In this document: positions 1-13,476 of the stretch, in pieces
Layout: each line of letters starts with the position of its first letter
How positions within the stretch are numbered: the first letter of the stretch is position 1
Source of the DNA: Azadirachta indica
Taxonomy: Eukaryota; Streptophyta; Magnoliopsida; Sapindales; Meliaceae
Assembly (NCBI GenBank): GCA_022749755.1
Contig: CM040442.1
Coordinates: 19,376,504 to 19,440,503 of the forward strand
Length of the DNA stretch: 64,000 nucleotides
Reading direction: 5' to 3'
Program-made: the position numbers and the translations under genes
Notes under the pieces: model-generated
Databases searched by the model: none
Seen by the model: only the letters and a program-made list of their open reading frames with translations
What the model was told of the DNA's origin: nothing

Positions 1-477
1 AGTTTATGTTCAAAATTTGTCCTCTTAATTAAATTAATTAAATATATAGTAATGAATAGTCCAAAATTAAGGTTTCTATAAGAAATTCAAAACAATATTA
101 TTGAGTAGGTGAATATAATCTTGTTGATTTTACAATGATTTTATAAAATAATTATATTAATACAAATTATGTTTGGTTAAGCTGTCGTATTGTATTCTTC
201 CTCTTTATCGTCTGAAAATCATTATTTGTATTACCTAATTCTTGGGTATAAAATAAAATAATGGCTTATAGTTCGCAATCAATCATAACTTTTTGCTAGA
301 TTCATTGAATTCTTTTTTTAATTTTTTAAAAATATAAATAAATAATAAAAAATAAATATTATTTATCAAATAAGAGTAGATTTTATCAAATATTTAAAGT
401 ATTATTCTATTAAATTAAAAGTGCAATAACTTAGTTGTTCATTAATTTTTAAATATTACAAATAGGGAAGGATCAAG

Positions 478-690
478 ACTTTTTTTTATACAAAATTTTA
501 TATTATTCGTAAGTCGTTGGATCTAAATACATTTATTAGTTAAGGTTAAATTTAATTATATAATTAATATATAATTAAAGTATAATTAATGTACCATAAT
601 TAATACATATGTTTATTTAACTTTAATTATTAGATGCTTAAATTTAATAATTTAATAATTTAAAAATAATATAAATTTCTTTTAAAAAAA
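478..690. repeat. AT-rich fold-back repeat, family copy 1
   Basis: The core reads as a weak inverted repeat. One arm has a 'ttggatctaaatacattta' type motif and the other a 'ttattagatgcttaaattt' type motif, with several TTAATTAAT-like blocks between. The same layout recurs at 11520-11665, 12095-12545, 19910-20300, 22160-22350 and 59420-59625, which argues for a dispersed non-autonomous element. Boundaries are approximate. Confidence 0.45.
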
Positions 691-2349
691 AAGCTTAATC
701 CTTTTTATTATAAATATATTACTAATTTACTAATATTACATTATAAATTTATTAAAAAGAAAGCCTTGGGACATGTTTAAACCTTACACCCTTCAAAGTC
801 TATTAGTTTAAAATTGGTTGAAAAGTGTTAAAAATGTTATTTAATCCAAAAGAGAGAAAGAGAAATTAAATCTAAAAAAAGGTATAATTATTTTGACAAT
901 AATTGGAAAGGCATATAAAGTCAACAACAGGTTGTAATTGGTTTATGAGTCGTTATCCTAAAAATAAAAAAAAAATCAAAACAAAACAAAATTAATAAAT
1001 AGATGGGTTATGTTACGATACATATAAATGTATCCTACATTCTTCAACTATTCACAACTTTTATTTTTTAATCCCTAATTTTTTATTCTATTTTTCATAA
1101 GTTAAAAATTAAAATAAAAAAGTCAAAGATTAGAATAAAAAAAATTAAAATTACAACGAAAAATTAAAATATTTATGAGATATATATATATATATATATA
1201 CCATAACCATACATATAAATATACCGTAAATTCTTTAAATATTCGCAATTTTTTTATTGTAATCTTTGAAATTTTATTTTTTTCAATCAAAAAGTTTTTA
1301 TTTTATATTTTATAAATTAAAAAATATAACAAAAGAATTAAAGATTACAATAAAAAAATTAAAAATTATAACAAAAATTATAAAAATTTATGATACATCG
1401 ATATGTACCATAATTTTATCCAAATAAAGGATAAGAATAAATTTAGTGGAGTAAATGAAAAGGACGTGACAAATAATTAAAATGTTTTTTGGTCAATAAA
1501 GCCAATTAATTCAAACACTTGGTTGTTCCTCTCTTTTGTCTTGTGCTTACATACTTTTGCCTATGGTCCCATCAATATTTTGTTTCATTATATTTTTTTT
1601 AAAAAATTAAAATATAGAACTATTAAAATTGATAATTAATTTTCTATAAATATTTAATGAGGAATAAATACATTTTCACCCTTAAACTTTTTTGAAACAA
1701 TAAATTAGAATATAGTTTAATAATTTTAAACCAATCATAAACTTTAGTTATTTTTTAATTTCATATAGGAATGAAATCGCTGCAATTAAGCTAATTATAT
1801 TTTGATTTATTGTTTCGATAAGTAAAAAAGATTATTAACTCTTGATATTTATTTAATAATAGTGTTACTATTAAATCAAAAATTAAAAATATAAAGTAAC
1901 TAACTTAAATTAATTTGATTTATTTCTTTAAGCTTTATTTTAGTTAGTTTGTGTTTAAATATTTAATTTATAATATGAAAGTGTAAAATTGTTAATTTAA
2001 TAAATAAAATAAGTTTACATATTAATTTAAATTAACATTAATATACGTGTAATTATTTTTAATTTTATTCACAATCTCTTATTAATTTTGGTCTTTTTCC
2101 TTAATAAGGAGGACAATTACATTAATAATTATTTATTTAGGTGTTTAATTGTATTGGTTAATTTAATTATTGAGTTAATGAATATTTAATTGATTGACCT
2201 TAAATCCTAAAATTATTTATCTCTCGTGAATGATTTGATTTAATAATATATTTACGATGATTTTATAGTATTAGTTATTGAGATAGTTAATATTTGATAT
2301 TCTTTTTTTATTGTAGAGATTTCACGCATAGTTAACATGGAATATTCTT

Positions 2350-2485
<136 letters not shown>

Positions 2486-3416
2486 GAAGAAAATAAGACT
2501 ACCCCCCTTAATCGTGAATATACTTACTTACACGCATCTTCACACCATCTTCACCCAACACACGTTTTTTTTTTTTTTTGGAAAATTATATTAAAATTTT
2601 TTAAAATATAATAACAAATAGGTATTTGAATTTAAAAAAAAAAATAAATGATGACACATTTCAATTATTTATAACAAATAATCCCTATTTTCAACTAAAG
2701 ATGACAATTTAGGTCATAAAACAATTATACTCTATAAAAATTTAATAAAAGTAAATGTGTTAAAATTAAGAAAAAATTACATAAATTATAAATGAGTTCC
2801 ATTAATATCATTTGTTTAATAAATGACCATATCTATATTTAATTCTAATTTGTCAATTTATTTAATACAAGATTAATTAATCGAATAATTATATTGTGTC
2901 AATTTATATATATATATACATATAAATCCATATAAAACTCATTTAGTTTGTATTTCTTGTTTATTAAATGAATAATTCATCAATTTTATTTACATTTTGT
3001 TCTTATTATTGATGTGCATAAATTTTAATTTTCTAACTTTTATATTTAACTTTAAAATTAAATTGAATGTCAAACATATGACATAATTAGATATGATTAA
3101 TAAACATGTTATATCTGTTTTCAAAATTTTGACATTATTAATAAATAAGTGGAATTTGAAGTTAAAAACAACTAAAACACAGGGACTATTTTGTTGAAAT
3201 TAAAACTAATTCGTTAATTTTACTAAAATACAGGGACTATTTTGTTATTATCTCAAATTTCTTTTCCAAAATACAGGCTGGCCACATATATTCTTTCCCT
3301 TCGTCACTTGCATGATTACTACGATCTTCATCCTCTATCTACATATTTAGATTCCCAAACTACCCTTCCTTGCTCACGAATATTACTTCCAAACCTCACC
3401 CAGAAGAAATTAAGCG

Positions 3417-3482
3417 TATATATACACACTTCTGCTACGAACGAAGAAGAAGAAGAAGAAGTAGGAGAGGAGTTGGCACGTG
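3417..3482 (+). promoter_or_regulatory. Probable core promoter of WNK kinase: TATA box and G-box
   Basis: A TATATATA run lies at 3417-3424. A palindromic G-box, CACGTG, lies at 3477-3482, followed by a GA-rich and more GC-balanced stretch to about 3600 that looks like a 5' leader. The start codon is at 3842. The leader may contain an intron, but I cannot fix its borders. The G-box is a known bZIP/bHLH site; its use here is inference. Confidence 0.45.
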
Positions 3483-3841
3483 CGATTCTGGGGAGATGGG
3501 ATGGATCATGCTGAGGATCGATTACTCAAGACTGTCTTGGCTTCTCTTTCGTGTTTTTTCTTACGAAAATCACGACGGAAAGCCCGGGATTGTTCTTCTT
3601 TTAATTTAATTTAAATTATTTTCAATAATTCATATATATATATATACATACATACATACATACATACATATAAATACATACCCAGCTAGCTAGCTTGCTT
3701 ATACTACCTTGTTATATATTATTATTGTAGGTAGTAATTGATTCATATTTTTAGTTTATGAACTTGTTAGTTTGAAGTTTCACGTTTAGATTTCTGGGAA
3801 AATCAAATTATTTGATTTAGAGGTAAAAGAAGATTAAGAAC

Positions 3842-6800
3842 ATGTATAGAAAACATGTTGCAGAGGCTGCCGATGGAGCCAAGGCCGATTCAATCGGATA
3901 CGTTGAAACGGATCCTTCCGGTCGGTACTCTCGAGTAAGTTTTTCATATTTTATTTAATTAATTAATTTTATTTTGTAATTCATGCATGCATAAATTTAT
4001 ATTATATCTTCGAAAATTTTAATATAAAGTCATCCCATGTAATATAAATTTTTAATTTTTTATATTAATTTTTTTTTGACGTATTTATTGATTATTCAAC
4101 TGGGTTTTGGCTATTTTCATTGGTTAATCCCAGAAAACTAGTCTTTATTAAAGTCACTAGTTGCATTCATGGGCAGCAGCAGTTTTTCAAGCTAAGCTTT
4201 TAGAAACAAGTAGCTTGATATGATTTGATATGATATGATAGACATTTTGATGTTAATTTATTATAAGATATCAGCATCAAGGATAATTTTATTTATTATA
4301 TGTAGAAATATCATTACTTGTTAACTTTTCAAGTGTATGGATAGTTTTCTCTGTATGGATCATTTTTTCTTTTGATATATTATTTGTTAATTTGAAGTGT
4401 TTAACGTCAATACAACATAGAAAGTCCTGGATTATTAATATGTATATATAGATAGATAGATAGATAGATATCTGTATGTACGTGGCTGTGCGTGTACATT
4501 TTTTCTTGTTTAATTTATATTTAGCCAACTTGTTTGATCTGGTCAAGCTTTGGGTTACCAGGGAAGTAATTGTCCTGAGAATTTAATTTTCAAATAAGTC
4601 TGTTTTTGGTTTAATCATGGGAGTGGGTATCTAGATCTAATATGTTGTCAATGGACACTTGTTTGGGTGATTGGGTGATGCATGTATAGTAATTCAGTGT
4701 TAAGGGGAAAAATTTTTTTTGATTTGTTATCGCCTATGAGAATCAGGGAATCAAAATAAATTATCCGAAAGTCATACTTGTTAGATTATTCTGCTCCAAA
4801 ATTATTAATGTTGGACTTGGAGGATAATGAACATTGTTATGAGTAGGACTTCAGTTTTGCTTGTTTCTTGTAGGACACTTATAATTCTAACACATATGGT
4901 TTATCTGAACAACACAGTTTGAAGAGGTTCTTGGCAAAGGAGCGATGAAAACTGTGTACAAGGCAATTGATGAGGTTTTTGGTGTGGAGGTTGCTTGGAA
5001 CCAAGTTAGACTCATTGAGGTGATGCGCTCACCAGATGATTTGCAGCGTCTTTACTCAGAAGTTCACCTGCTCAGCACGCTTAAACACGATTCCATCATT
5101 CGATTCTACACCTCTTGGATTGATGTTGATAGGAAGACCTTCAACTTCATTACTGAAATGTTTACTTCAGGAACTCTCAGAGAGTAATTATTCTCTTTCC
5201 CGCCAACTACTCTGGTTTTATGCAGAAACATAATAATGTATTACTGAAATGGTTCTGGTTTTATGCAGATATAGGAAAAAATACAAGAGAGTAGACATTC
5301 GAGCTATTAAGAGTTGGGCACGACAAATCTTACAAGGGCTTGTATATCTGCATGGCCATGACCCTCCAGTAATTCACAGAGACCTTAAATGTGACAACAT
5401 CTTTGTCAATGGCCATCTTGGACAAGTCAAGATTGGTGATCTAGGTCTTGCGGCAATTCTTCGAGGTTCTACATCGGCCCACAGTGTCATAGGTGTTCAT
5501 TGCTCTATCATTAAAACAATAACTTTATTTATGCTATATATATCATCCAATATAAGTTAATCCTGTTTTGTTAATCTTTTTAGGCACCCCGGAGTTCATG
5601 GCACCTGAGTTGTATGAAGAGGATTACAATGAACTAGTTGATGTCTACTCATTTGGGATGTGTGTTTTAGAGATGCTTACATGTGAATATCCATATGGTG
5701 AATGTGCCAATCCAGCACAAATTTACAAGAAAGTCACCTCGGTAAAGTCTGGTTTTGATGCCAATACGAATTATTATTGGTGCATTACAGTATAAAATAT
5801 GAATTTCAAATCACTTTCTCTGTTTCAGGGGAAGCTACCAGGAGCATTTTACCGAATTCAAGACTTGGAAGCACAGAGATTCATTGGAAAATGCTTAGTC
5901 AATGCTTCAAAGAGATTATCTGCAAAAGAACTATTGCTCGATCCATTTTTGGCGTCGGATGAAGTTAAATTGTTGTCTAAGACCAAGCTAAATCAAAAAC
6001 CGTTTTTGAATGAAGCAGAGATGGAGAAACTGCAACTGAGTGATGAACCACCAAGAACTGACATGACAATCACAGGGAAATTGAATCCTGAAGATGATAC
6101 TATCTTTCTAAAAGTGCAAATTGCTGATAAAGATGGTATGGACACAAGTTATGCTTAGTACAACATGTTATCAAGACTGCTTCTATGGTTATACTTGCTA
6201 AATGTGCAGAACATTCGAGAAATAATTCGCTGTGTTTTCTTGCAGGTCCTGCTAGGAACATATATTTTCCCTTTGACATTTTACATGACACACCGTTGGA
6301 TGTGGCAGTGGAGATGGTAAAGGAGCTGGATATAACTGATTGGGAGCCATTTGAAATTGCAGAAATGATTGATGGAGAGATTTCTGCTCTAGTACCACAT
6401 TGGAAGAAATGGAACTTGGAGGCGCCTCATTCAGAAGCTTGTCATACATTTAACTACCAAGAAGATGAAGATGGGCATCAGCATCCTTTATACTCCTCTT
6501 GTTCATCATCCCAAGTGTCACTGTCGGGCTTTATCTCACATGGTCATTATTGGCATCAAGGTTTGTTTGGCTTGCACAATTCTTTTAAGGTTTTGATTGA
6601 TAAAGCCCACCTTGTTCTTGGTTATTCAGTTGTTGTTTGTCTTTATTTATACAAGGTGAATTAAGGGATTCTTTAGAATTGTCAAAATTACTTGGCTAAA
6701 GCATATAGTACCAATTCATCCAATCCAAAAATTTCAAAACCTGCTGAACTCAACTTTGTGTCTCACAAGTTTACCTACGCCTTGATTGATTACCTAGAAA

Positions 6801-7457
6801 ATTGTTTTTAGGTGCTTATGCTATCCAGGCAAAAATAGTTCCCAACTTAGCTTTACATACATATGCATATACTATTCCAAGTCAGAGTACTGCAGCTGGT
6901 CTTGTATATTTCTAGAAAACATCCAATTGGTATAATAGAATTTGTATTCAATCAGAAAAATTTGAACAAGAAATCATTTGATTCTAGACAGGCATATTGG
7001 CCTTAGGAAGTCATTTTCTGTTTTGCAGATGGTTTTTTTTGATGATACCAGCTCTCAAAGTTCTTCACACTCAGGAACATATTCCAACTTGAATTATTTA
7101 TCTGGAGATGAGCACAAGTCAGATAGGAGCCCCATAATAGGAGACAAGCATCACCTCACAGGAGCTCACAACTCAACAAGATTTTGTCCTGAAGAAAATT
7201 CCTATGGACATTGCAAGGCTCTAGTTGAGTCACATGGAGCTTCTAGTTCTAAAACGAAAAGGGCAACATTAGCAGACAGCCGTAGATTAACAAGAAACCG
7301 TTCACTAGTAGATGTTCGTAGTCAGTTGCTACACAGATCATTAGTTGAAGAGGTGCACAAGAGACGGTTGTTTAAAACAGTTGGAGCTGTGGAACATATT
7401 GGATTCCAGGCACCTTGTGAGGTCACGAAAAAGGTATCGCGAAAGAGTTCAAGGTAA
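3842..7457 (+). CDS. WNK4: WNK (with-no-lysine) serine/threonine kinase, WNK4-type; one-base frameshift in last exon
   Basis: Exons: 3842-3934, 4918-5183, 5269-5492, 5584-5741, 5829-6135, 6246-6560 and 7029-7457; all introns are GT-AG. The kinase domain starts near residue 32. The glycine loop [11 protein letters not shown] carries the WNK-type lysine (K42), and the usual beta-3 lysine position is N59 in VAWNQV. The catalytic loop HRDLKCDN begins near residue 156. DLG (177-179) replaces DFG, and GTPEFMAPE follows. An OSR1/PF2-like domain (RNIYFPFD ... [11 protein letters not shown]) lies near 350-400. The C-tail has the plant WNK motifs [12 protein letters not shown] and TRNRSLVDV. Plant WNKs are soluble kinases linked to osmotic, circadian and flowering control. 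Exon 6 ends in phase 1, but exon 7 begins with a run of eight T that puts it out of frame. Seven T would give a protein of about 596 residues, near the family length. As written, translation stops just after the junction. Confidence 0.9.
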
Positions 7458-7612
7458 AAGAACTTAAAATCTTAGCTCTTATGCTAGAGGAAGAGCATCA
7501 ATCTTACAAGAGGCTAGGGGTTGAAATCAAAATACTTTGGGATTGTTGGCTGGGAGCACCTTTATCCCAAGAACAACTCGATGTTACAGAAGGGTGGTCA
7601 GCTCAGTGTTGA
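7454..7612 (+). other. Possible out-of-frame C-terminal tail of the WNK kinase
   Basis: Immediately after the apparent WNK stop (7455-7457), another frame stays open for 52 codons, starting [15 protein letters not shown] and ending EGWSAQC before TGA. Charged and hydrophobic residues are spaced as in a short coiled coil, and the composition is protein-like rather than 3'UTR-like. One extra base in the GG at 7453-7454 would fuse it to the WNK reading frame. It may be a genuine tail interrupted by a one-base error, a decayed tail, or a coincidence in the 3'UTR. Confidence 0.45.
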
Positions 7613-9422
7613 AACGCATCACAGCCAGTTGAATCTGGTAATTTTAGCCAATAGGTACAATTTTCAACACAACCGAACTGATTGTAAATATCTTGATTTT
7701 GTGTGAAGTATGAATAAAGCCTGTGATAGAATATGAGTCATTATGAACAGTAATGATGTGTTATAAGAAGACACAAGGCTACATTTTTGTTCTCGAAAAG
7801 CAGGACCAAAATGCAAATTGTATCCTACAAATAAAGGGAGAATGAGAATCTTTGTACCACTTAGGAATCAGATACTCTCAGTCTGTAAAATTTCACATAT
7901 CTATTTTTGTTTATGATCTCAAATCACATTCCCATGATGCATTATTCTCTTTACTGTCAACATGCACTGATTCAGCTATGAGAAAGAACACAATCAAGGA
8001 TGTATGGGGATTGTTCAGAAGCAAAAATATTGAGACATTTCTGTGTAAATTCCAATTATTGAAGACAAATTGGAAAAGAGAACTTTTTGCAGGAAATATT
8101 CCTTGTGAAGAAGTTCTTCTAGTTTTAGGCATGAAAGGCTAGTTGTGCTTGTTGATAAGAAACATCCCATCACTCATTTTCACTTCAGGAGTTCTGGCAT
8201 TAAGCTGTACCAACTGTTTATTCCATTCTAGACTAGTGATGAATCAAACCATGGGATATAGTTGGCATTAGATTTCATCCTAAGCTTCTCCATGCCATTG
8301 AAAATCTGACTTGTTCACAGCTATAAAAGTGTAAAGATATGATAAACTTTGCATTCTATAGTTTGTTATTCATGATATCAGAAGAAGAGGAAACCAAATC
8401 ACTAAAATAAGCTGTATTTGTCAAATGCCATAATTGCAAAAAATTTGGTTGTGGGGATTTTGTGTACAACATGAAGTGGCCTGTTGTTTGCCATAAAGTT
8501 GGTGTTATCCATCCTCCTCAAATTATGATGCTCACTCTCTCTCTTTCCTAAAAGATGGCTTTTGTTTTCCACTTTATGGCAATTTCACAACTAATTTTTT
8601 AATGGGTCTTACTTTTCTTACAAGCTGAGACTAGCAAAGTTTTTCTTTGTTGCTTTAATATTTAGTCCCACAGTGTACCAAGAGAAATGCGATTGAAAGG
8701 GTTGAAACATTATCTTGTAGAATTTTGAAAGTAACAAGTCGTGAAGGAGATTGATCATCAAGCTTACAAAATCATAGCCAGTTGTCTATTTGATCCCCAA
8801 TGCTTATGTGGTCCTCCTACCTTCTTGACTATTTAATTTAATTGGTATATAAATCAAAGCTTAATTGATTCATTCAACTGTTTCCTGATTCAAAACATTT
8901 AATTGATCAACTGTTTCCAGAATCTTGCATGTAACTGAGTAATCATAACTTGCTTCAGGCTTACTTGATTCTTCATCATTCCTCATAACGTTCTTATTGT
9001 GAAAACAGTTGGACGGAATTTGTGGGTATTGACAAATAATGAGAATTAATTAATTATTTCTGTTGCCTTTTCTTGACTTCCATTGGAATCATGCAGAGAG
9101 CTTAAGCATATTTTGAGTATCAATCCTCTAACATGAATGAAATTGGCTAACTTTTAAAATTTGGCAACAACTTTTCATTCTCCAAGAAAGGATTGTTTTC
9201 TTTTACATAATTATGAGGTGTAATTCTGGAAAATTGGCTGATTTCATAGAATAAAGAACTGTGTACAACTGCAGGAAAATCCAACAGAGACTTCTTATTG
9301 CAAGCACTAAAAAGTATTAAAAGCACTTGTAGCAAATTTACCCAATTTGACAGCTCTGCTACTGAGAAAAGAAGAGAAATCTGTTTATACATACATGTAT
9401 CTAAGAATTAATGTAGAGATTT
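7613..9422. other. Intergenic space between convergent WNK and OFP genes
   Basis: This stretch holds the 3' untranslated regions of the two convergent genes and about 1.5 kb of non-coding DNA. Base composition is more balanced than in the repeat-rich regions and no mobile element was recognised. No open frame here resembles a known protein. Confidence 0.6.
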
Positions 9423-10501
9423 TTACATGCGTAGGTTAGTTGTCATATCAAACCAGACTTGCTCGAAGGCCTTGACAATGAGATGATGGTATTCGTTGGA
9501 GTTCAATGACAGATAACAAGCTAGAAGATGTTCTAAATCTTTTGAAGTTCGAAGATTATTCTCCACAATCATCTCCACCATTGATTCTCTGAAGTCTTTC
9601 TCTGGATCAACTGAGGATTTGACAACTACAAAGCTCTCTGAAATGCTAAGCCTTTTGTTCCAGCTTGATTTCGAAGATGAAATGCTCTTTCTTGCACTTG
9701 CATAAGCCTGAATTTTCTTGCTTGCAATTCTTGGAGAATTTGCTCTTAGCCTGATCCCTGTAGAACTCTTTCTAGTTCTCTGGTCTTTCAGATTCTCATC
9801 AGTGTGAGTCCTGAAAACACTTTCTTCTTTGACAATCTTGATAGGAAGAGAAGGATGTGCTTTGGAGAGTTGATCCCGAGTTGTCTTTCCAGGCTTTGTT
9901 AGAATTGGAGGAAGCTCCATTTCTGAAATTTCATCTACTTCTACCTGCTGCTTCTCACAATACTCATCATTATTCAAGTCAAAAATGATATCAGTAGTCG
10001 AAGAATTGACTTCACAGTTGCATGACTCATCATCAGCAACAACAAAAACTTCTCATCCTCAGGCTCAAGCTCAGAATCTGATTCAGGAAAGTCAAGATCA
10101 AGAGAACAACTCTCAGTAGAAGAAATGTAGTAGCAGTCAGGTGAATGAGGACTCCAAACAAAAGAAGGATCAACAGTAGTGGGATTACAAGCAGCTGAGA
10201 AATGTCTTGGAGAAGGCTTGTAAACTGTTCTCCTTTTCCTGGAAGATCTTCTTGATGGATCAGCTTGGACATAATGAGTATCTGAGGCTTTTGGGTTTAC
10301 GGGAGAAGCATAGAACTTGTTGTCAGAATTGAAATAGTAGGAGTATCTTGGAAGAGAAATGTGGGGCTGTTTCTGTTGTTGTTGTTGGTGCTGTTTCTTC
10401 TTGTAATGTTGCTGATTGCTTCTGGTTTTGCTCATGTCTTTGAGCTTGTAAAACCAGGCATTTGGTATCATATCTGAGAATTTAAATCTATATTTTCCCA
10501 T
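9423..10501 (-). CDS. OVATE family protein, OFP1-5 class; internal one-base frameshift
   Basis: OFPs are plant nuclear co-repressors that bind TALE homeodomain proteins (KNOX/BELL) and limit cell elongation. This is a single-exon gene. The N terminus MGKYRFKFSDMIPNAWFYKL is the conserved start of the OFP1-5 group. A glutamine-rich stretch and a basic SRRSSRKRR patch (putative nuclear signal) follow. The C-terminal OVATE domain runs from about DPEKDFRESMVEMI to the end. The reading frame breaks near 10043-10052: the first frame ends past PEDEK. The second can be traced upstream of its first ATG through DDESCNCEVNSSTTDIIFDL, which is a family motif. One added base in the short A run makes a continuous protein of about 359 residues. 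A TATA-like run lies at 10608-10625 on this strand. In Arabidopsis, OFP3 sits next to WNK4 (from memory). Confidence 0.9.
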
Positions 10502-10607
10502 CTATAACATCTAACTTCTGAATCTCTCCCTCAAACTCTAATTTGGTTTGTGTTTCACTCAATGCTATATCTCGAAGCTGTCAGTGGAGATTGCAGAAAA
10601 CAGCAAA

Positions 10608-10625
10608 TATACATATATATATAAA
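10608..10625 (-). promoter_or_regulatory. TATA-like element of the OFP gene
   Basis: Read on the minus strand, an alternating TA run preceded by TTTA lies about 110-125 bases upstream of the OFP start codon. No competing ATG in good context was noted between them. It is assigned only from position and composition. Confidence 0.4.
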
Positions 10626-11519
10626 GAGGACTAAGGGAGTTTGGGTTACAAGAGTAAAGATAGGAAGTGGGGTATAACAGAAAAGTTGAAAGGGTTTTAT
10701 CATTTAGGTCCCTATATTCTTGAATTTTATTAAGAAAGAGCATAAATTATATTTTATTAAATAAGTTCCAATCATAAATTTTTAAGGTGTGTTTAGTAGT
10801 ACACACTGGATTATATTGAATTGCAATGTATCAGATTGTATTGAATTGGATTACATAAAATTTAATACAATATCACTTTTGATGTTGAATCATATTATAA
10901 ACTATTGAATGTGTAAAAATTACTTTTTATTTAATTATTTAATATTAATAATTTACGATTATCGTCGTCAGTCAACACTGACTGCCACTGATTGCCTCTA
11001 TTGACTATCATCTTTTATACTAAATTTTATACAACACCAACATATACTATATTAAATTTAATCAAATATAATTTCATTTAATCAATTTATTTTAATTCTT
11101 TCGACAAGGTTTGATACGGATCTATTTTCAATTGAATATATTTCTTTGGTGTGAATTTTTATCTTGATCCTCTTCTAAAAGAATTGAAATATGAAAATTA
11201 ACATATCTATTTAAGAAAACATAATAAATTATACATTTTATTTAATAAAAAACAAAAATTTAAGGATCTAAATGACAAAATCTCAAAAGGTAAAGCATGA
11301 AAGGAAGCAAGAGGGAGACAAGAATGTCTAAGGAATATGATCACTTTTATCACAAGATCATTAGTTTTTAAAGCATGGAAATGGAATTGCTTTGGTGATG
11401 ACTGCCTCATATTGGTTAAAAAATTGCCATTGCTAACCAATATTGTGCTGGTTCAAATAATAATCTCTTAATGTAATATATACATACAAATACAAATACA
11501 GATACATATATATATATTT

Positions 11520-11665
11520 CCATATTTTTACATTAATTATCAATCATTGGATTTAAATACATTTAACATGTATAATTAATGTAATATAATTAATATATAT
11601 TAAATTTAATTTCAATCGTTGAAGGTATTTAAATTCAACGATCCACAAAATTATATATAAATATG
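11520..11665. repeat. AT-rich fold-back repeat, family copy 2
   Basis: The left motif TCATTGGATTTAAATACATT and the right motif with GGTATTTAAATTCAACGA are inverted relative to each other. Between them lie repeated TTAATT/ATATAATT blocks. This is the clearest small copy of the family and can form a stem-loop. Confidence 0.55.
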
Positions 11666-12094
11666 AGGATGGTGATATATATATATATATATGTATACAC
11701 ACCTCATTATCTGATTATAGATTCTCAAATCTGAAACATATTTAAGGGTAATGATGATTTTTGATAACAATTAAGACCAATATGTCAACTAAGTGATAAG
11801 TTTTTTTATATTAGTTTAATATAATTTTCATTATCATAATAATTCTATGTTTCATGAATCAAATGATGATATTCCTTGCCCATATTTTTGTATTGCTTAA
11901 AGACTTTTTGGCCCACTTCTCTGTTAGCTTTTAGACATTCAGTTGTTTATTCTCCCCATTAAACCATGTTTCAAGGGGCAAAGCAAAAGACCCAATTACA
12001 TTTACAACATTTCCGTGTCAAAAGGGAGATATCATATTTTCACTTCCGACGCTAATCATAGTGTTAATTAACATTACATGAAGCAGAAGGATAT

Positions 12095-12545
12095 ATAGTC
12101 GCTTAAATTTATACAAATTTTTTTATATATTTCTAATAAACAGTTAAATTTAGACCCTTTTAATAATTTAGATTATATTTCATATATATATTAATTATAG
12201 TGCATTAATTATATATTAATTATATGTATTAGATTCAATCACAATTGTTAGAAATGATTAAATCTAATAGTTTATAAATGATATATAAAGTTGTAAGGGT
12301 CGTTGATTCATCTCCTTATGTAAATATTTAAAAAAACAAATTAACAATCTCTTAATTTTATACAATTTCTTATACTATTTATAAATTATTAAATCTCAAC
12401 ACTATTAACAGTTGATATTGCATCTCATATACACATTAATTATGAAGAATTAATTTATTATATGTGTTAAATTTAATTTCAATGAATATGTAGATGTAAT
12501 AGTGTACAAATGTAAACTATAGGGTTACTAATTCTTTTCTAGTAT
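12095..12545. repeat. AT-rich fold-back repeats, family copies 3 and 4 in tandem
   Basis: Two related blocks lie side by side (about 12095-12310 and 12345-12545). Each has the order: TATACAATTTCTTATA-like start, a TTAAATCT-like motif, CATTAATTATATATTAATTATATG-like centre, then AATCTAATAG and GGGT...ATTC. They are more diverged from each other than a recent tandem duplication would be. Confidence 0.45.
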
Positions 12546-13476
12546 TAAATTACGAAATATAAACACTTATCTATTAAAATTATTAGATAGCTTGTGGGCC
12601 GAATTCAACCATAAAATGAAACATAATCTTTTCTTCTTCAAGAGAATAAAATTGAATTTTGTGCTTTTGTTTTTAAAAGCCATGCATATTTACTCTCTTT
12701 GGGTATGCCTAGCCCCATCAACCCACCTTTTCTAATTTATTTCTAGTACCTTTAACTTAATAGGTAATCTTTATTTGGCATTAGTTTTTTTTTAATTGTG
12801 ATTTAAAAGTAAAATTAAAAAAATGTTTGATAGCACTGATTTTTAATGAAATTTAGTTATCTTTTTATTAATATTATACTTTTACTCTAAATAATTGCAG
12901 CATTAAAGTCATTAAATTTTAATATCAAAGGAAGCCTTAAATTTGTGGACGAATGACTTCCAAAATTTTAAAATTAAATATTTAATTCAATAAAATTATT
13001 AAAAAATATTTAGGTTGTGTTTGACACTCTTGAGTCATCTTACATTGGAGTAATATTGGAGGACGAGTTTGAGTAATAGTAAAAGACATGGTTTTGGTGT
13101 TTTACCTGGTTTGGGCATGTTTAATGCTCACAAACCATTCCTGATTTGAAAAATAATAGAAAACAAAGATTCGATTTTTTGTGGTGAAATTTTCACTTCT
13201 ATTCAAAACTTTTATTAAAAAAAAGAATTACTACAATTATTAGTAAAATTATTATTAACTATTTATAATTTTTAAAATTTTAATTAATTATTCATATTTT
13301 CATGCTAATTAGGTTGTGACTTCATTTATATACCTAAGTCAAATTTATATTTTTTTAATTTGTATTTCTAATTCATATTATGTGCCTTAAATTTTTTTTG
13401 AACAATATTTTTTAACACAAATGGAAGGCCGCAACATTAATAGGAGAAACAAAGAGTTGCATCAAGTAACCATTTT

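Noticed and set aside
3242..3609. Two overlapping short open frames before the WNK gene
   Set aside because: They overlap the TATA box, G-box and GA repeat of the WNK promoter and leader and show no family similarity.
7852..8142. 96-codon open frame between WNK and OFP
   Set aside because: No recognisable motif, no splice partner and composition like the surrounding non-coding DNA.
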